Assembly (NCBI GenBank): GCA_002477805.1
Contig: DLKQ01000001.1
Coordinates: 28,630-34,207, forward strand
Reading direction: 5' to 3'
DNA: 5,578 bases
Source: Christensenella sp. UBA7584
GTDB lineage: Bacteria; Bacillota; Clostridia; Christensenellales; UBA1242
Shown: positions 3,770-5,578 of the stretch, one piece after another
How positions within the stretch are numbered: position 1 is the first letter of the stretch
How the letters are laid out: the number at the start of each line of letters is the position of its first letter
The notes under the pieces: generated by a model
Seen by the model: the letters and a program-made list of their open reading frames with translations, nothing else
What the model was told of the DNA's origin: nothing
Databases searched by the model: none
Made by a program: the position numbers and the translations under genes

Positions 3770-5512
3770 ATGAAAAAATATGCTTTTATTTCTTTTTTAC
3801 TGATTTTGCTAATATGTTTTTCAACAAACTTTGAAGTAAAAGCTGTCACCGAATTTGATTTCTCATTACAAAAGAGCGTAAGTGAAAAAGATATTAATGA
3901 CATAAATGTAACATATGGTGAACTAACTTACACCACACAAGACAAACAAGTTAAAAATTACACAACATCAAAAAATTTTGAAACAACTTTTGTTCCGCAA
4001 TTTTTAACAAGTGACTACTTTAATCAACTCTTTTTTTCAAGAAAAGATGATTCATCTATTTATAGCATAGACACCTCCCTTCCGACTACACAAAAAATTA
4101 TTAGTTACACTGATTTTCATGACCTTGAAAACAACTCACGTGGAATTGGTCTTGTTTATGACATCAAAAGCAATATAGAAGGCACTGTGTTTGCTGTTTG
4201 TAAAACTATAGCTGATGATTTCTTTATTATATACAAAAAAAGAGACTCAAGTAATTTTAAACTATATCAAAAACTAACTATTCCACTAAACACCACTATG
4301 CCAATTTGTCTCGCTGTTTCAGTTGATAACAATTTTTTAATTTTAGCAAACGATTCTAAAATTTATAAACTTTTTGAAAATGAAATTGCAGAAATTTCCA
4401 ACTCAGAAACACTTTCAAATCTAATTTACAAAAACATAGTTTTTGAAAATATAATTGATATAAAACTGGATTTTTACGACACACTTTATGTATTAAGCAA
4501 AAATGCTGAAAGTTATTCTCTCACAAGACTAAACAAAAATGCTGATGCTTTTTCTTTTTCTAACAATATTTTAAATGACACAAAAACTTTTGAATTCAAC
4601 TACTTAAATGGCGAAATTTTACTTTTAAAAGAAAATACAATTGATTTTATAACTATTACCAATAGTGCCACAAATTTTATCAATATTATAACAAGTTCTT
4701 ACCCTAACTATAAAGATGAAAAACTTGATGTAAATATGTTAAAAACCAATTCTGAAGCAATTGTTTATGAATTTGAAAATTCGCTTTACGCAAAAGTTGT
4801 AAATGAGAAAAAATTAATTTTGCAAGAAGACTCTGTTGTTATCGGATTAAAACAAACCGAAACAGGTTATTATTTTGTAATTATCCCAAATATGGAAAAA
4901 GAAAATATTTGTGGATTTATAAAAGTAAGCAACTTAACCAAACTAACTACCACAACAAAAACTTGCAGAGTTATCACACAAACACAGGTGTACAACTACC
5001 CTACTTCATACGAAAATCTATATACCATAAATTATGGGATTCCTTACACTATTGAAGAAGGAACTATTACTGTTGCTACTGGAACAATTATCACAGACGC
5101 AAATGGAGTGGCTTTTTCCGAAATTGAACTTGGAGCAGAAAAATATTACATAAATAGTAATTCACTAATGGAAATTTCGAAAAGAGACCTACTTGCAATT
5201 GTTGATGCAAATGCAAAAACAAAGAACCAAACAACTGTTTATCAAGATGAAAATTGTTCAATTGAACTTACAACGCTTGATGCAAATACAAACATCAAGG
5301 TACTTTCAATAAATAACAAAATTGCAAAAATAACCTGGGGTGATGGAACATTTGTTGGTTATATCTACACAGAAAATTTTGAAAAATTTGGTATTACAAA
5401 CACACAACTTATTGGACTTATTTGCCTATCAGTTTGTATTCTAATTGCAATCATTACACTAATAAGTGTAGGTATTGTAAACTCCCATAATAATAAAGTA
5501 GACAAAAACTAA
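3770..5512 (+). CDS. Large secreted, membrane-anchored protein: propeller-like region plus SH3-like repeats
   Basis: A 580-aa protein with no recognised named family. A signal peptide (1-25, likely cut after VKA) precedes a beta-rich region of about 75-330, in which short blocks such as NQLFFSRKDDSSIYSID, LAVSVDNNFLILANDSKIYKL and IKLDFYDTLYVLSKNAESYS resemble blades of a beta-propeller; this is a visual inference. Three SH3-like modules follow, about 337-391 (ending ENICGFIKVSNLTKL), 398-468 (starting CRVITQTQVYNYP) and 482-538 (ending FVGYIYTENF). One membrane helix spans about 546-570, with a 10-residue polar tail. Topology is type I, nearly all outside the cell. Codons 1-6 and the AAAGGAG site support the start. 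It is a single-gene transcript with its own promoter and terminator. Block similarity to the 269-aa protein indicates common origin. It could be phage cargo or a host surface gene at the prophage edge; no enzyme motif is seen. Confidence 0.85.
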   Translation: MKKYAFISFLLILLICFSTNFEVKAVTEFDFSLQKSVSEKDINDINVTYGELTYTTQDKQVKNYTTSKNFETTFVPQFLTSDYFNQLFFSRKDDSSIYSIDTSLPTTQKIISYTDFHDLENNSRGIGLVYDIKSNIEGTVFAVCKTIADDFFIIYKKRDSSNFKLYQKLTIPLNTTMPICLAVSVDNNFLILANDSKIYKLFENEIAEISNSETLSNLIYKNIVFENIIDIKLDFYDTLYVLSKNAESYSLTRLNKNADAFSFSNNILNDTKTFEFNYLNGEILLLKENTIDFITITNSATNFINIITSSYPNYKDEKLDVNMLKTNSEAIVYEFENSLYAKVVNEKKLILQEDSVVIGLKQTETGYYFVIIPNMEKENICGFIKVSNLTKLTTTTKTCRVITQTQVYNYPTSYENLYTINYGIPYTIEEGTITVATGTIITDANGVAFSEIELGAEKYYINSNSLMEISKRDLLAIVDANAKTKNQTTVYQDENCSIELTTLDANTNIKVLSINNKIAKITWGDGTFVGYIYTENFEKFGITNTQLIGLICLSVCILIAIITLISVGIVNSHNNKVDKN

Positions 5513-5537
5513 AAACCACGGAAAAACCGTGGTTTTT
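5511..5537. terminator. Bidirectional rho-independent terminator
   Basis: AAAAACCACGG (5511-5521) and CCGTGGTTTTT (5527-5537) pair perfectly over 11 bp with an AAAAA loop. The CCACGG/CCGTGG core is GC-rich and flanked by A- and T-runs on both sides, so it can end transcription from either strand. It overlaps the stop codon of the 580-aa gene. Its symmetry suggests a convergent minus-strand gene to the right: a frame ending at TAG 5556-5554 (last residues NYKWKTG) enters from the window edge, but 25 nt is too little to call. Confidence 0.9.
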
Positions 5538-5578
5538 GTCATAATAAAATTTGCTATCCTGTTTTCCACTTGTAATTG

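Noticed and set aside
3806..3817. LLIC as a lipoprotein lipobox in the 580-aa protein
   Set aside because: The residue before Cys is Ile rather than Gly/Ala/Ser, and a better signal-peptidase I site (VKA) follows.
3706..3903. 65-codon minus-strand frame
   Set aside because: Runs across the promoter and signal-peptide region of the 580-aa gene; antisense of a hydrophobic segment.
5554..5578. 3' end of a convergent minus-strand gene (…NYKWKTG, TAG)
   Set aside because: Only eight codons are visible and another frame is also open, so it cannot be called; mentioned only as context for the terminator.

Overview
The window is strongly A+T-rich DNA (roughly 30% G+C by eye) read with the standard bacterial code: TGA ends the terminase gene and tryptophans are TGG. 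Shine-Dalgarno sites are strong and Bacillota-like, and there is a Bacillus/Clostridium-type LexA box. Together these suggest a prophage region in a low-G+C Bacillota genome, possibly an uncultured gut Clostridia; the host assignment is inference. No integrase, att site, tRNA or CRISPR array is visible.

Leftward (minus-strand) phage module, in transcription order: a 175-aa protein with a sigma-region-4/ArpU-like helix-turn-helix (3467-2940), an apparently intact terminase large subunit (2037-601), a 100-aa protein resembling the C-terminal half of phage terminase small subunits (594-292), and the first 39 codons of a gene that is probably the portal protein (118-1, running off the left edge). 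This is the DNA-packaging block of a tailed phage.

Rightward (plus-strand) genes: two secreted, C-terminally membrane-anchored proteins with SH3-like repeats, at 2134-2943 (269 aa) and 3770-5512 (580 aa). The first sits inside the packaging block, antisense to it, between the putative late-gene activator and the terminase. Its stop codon overlaps that of the activator. The second lies beyond the activator, has its own promoter, and ends in an 11-bp bidirectional terminator at 5511-5537. The two share recognisable sequence blocks and the same layout (signal peptide, SH3-like modules, one C-terminal membrane helix), so they look like relatives and are candidate lysogenic-conversion (moron) cargo.

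The 302-nt divergent intergenic region 3468-3769 is the control centre. It holds a near-consensus leftward promoter for the activator, a good extended -10 rightward promoter for the 580-aa protein, a 14-bp LexA (SOS) box, two further operator-like inverted repeats, and a short GC-rich hairpin at the start of the activator's leader. A plausible reading is that SOS induction and phage repressors control expression here, that the activator then drives the leftward packaging genes, and that the two surface proteins are made by the lysogen. The genes and sites are seen in the sequence; the circuit is inference.
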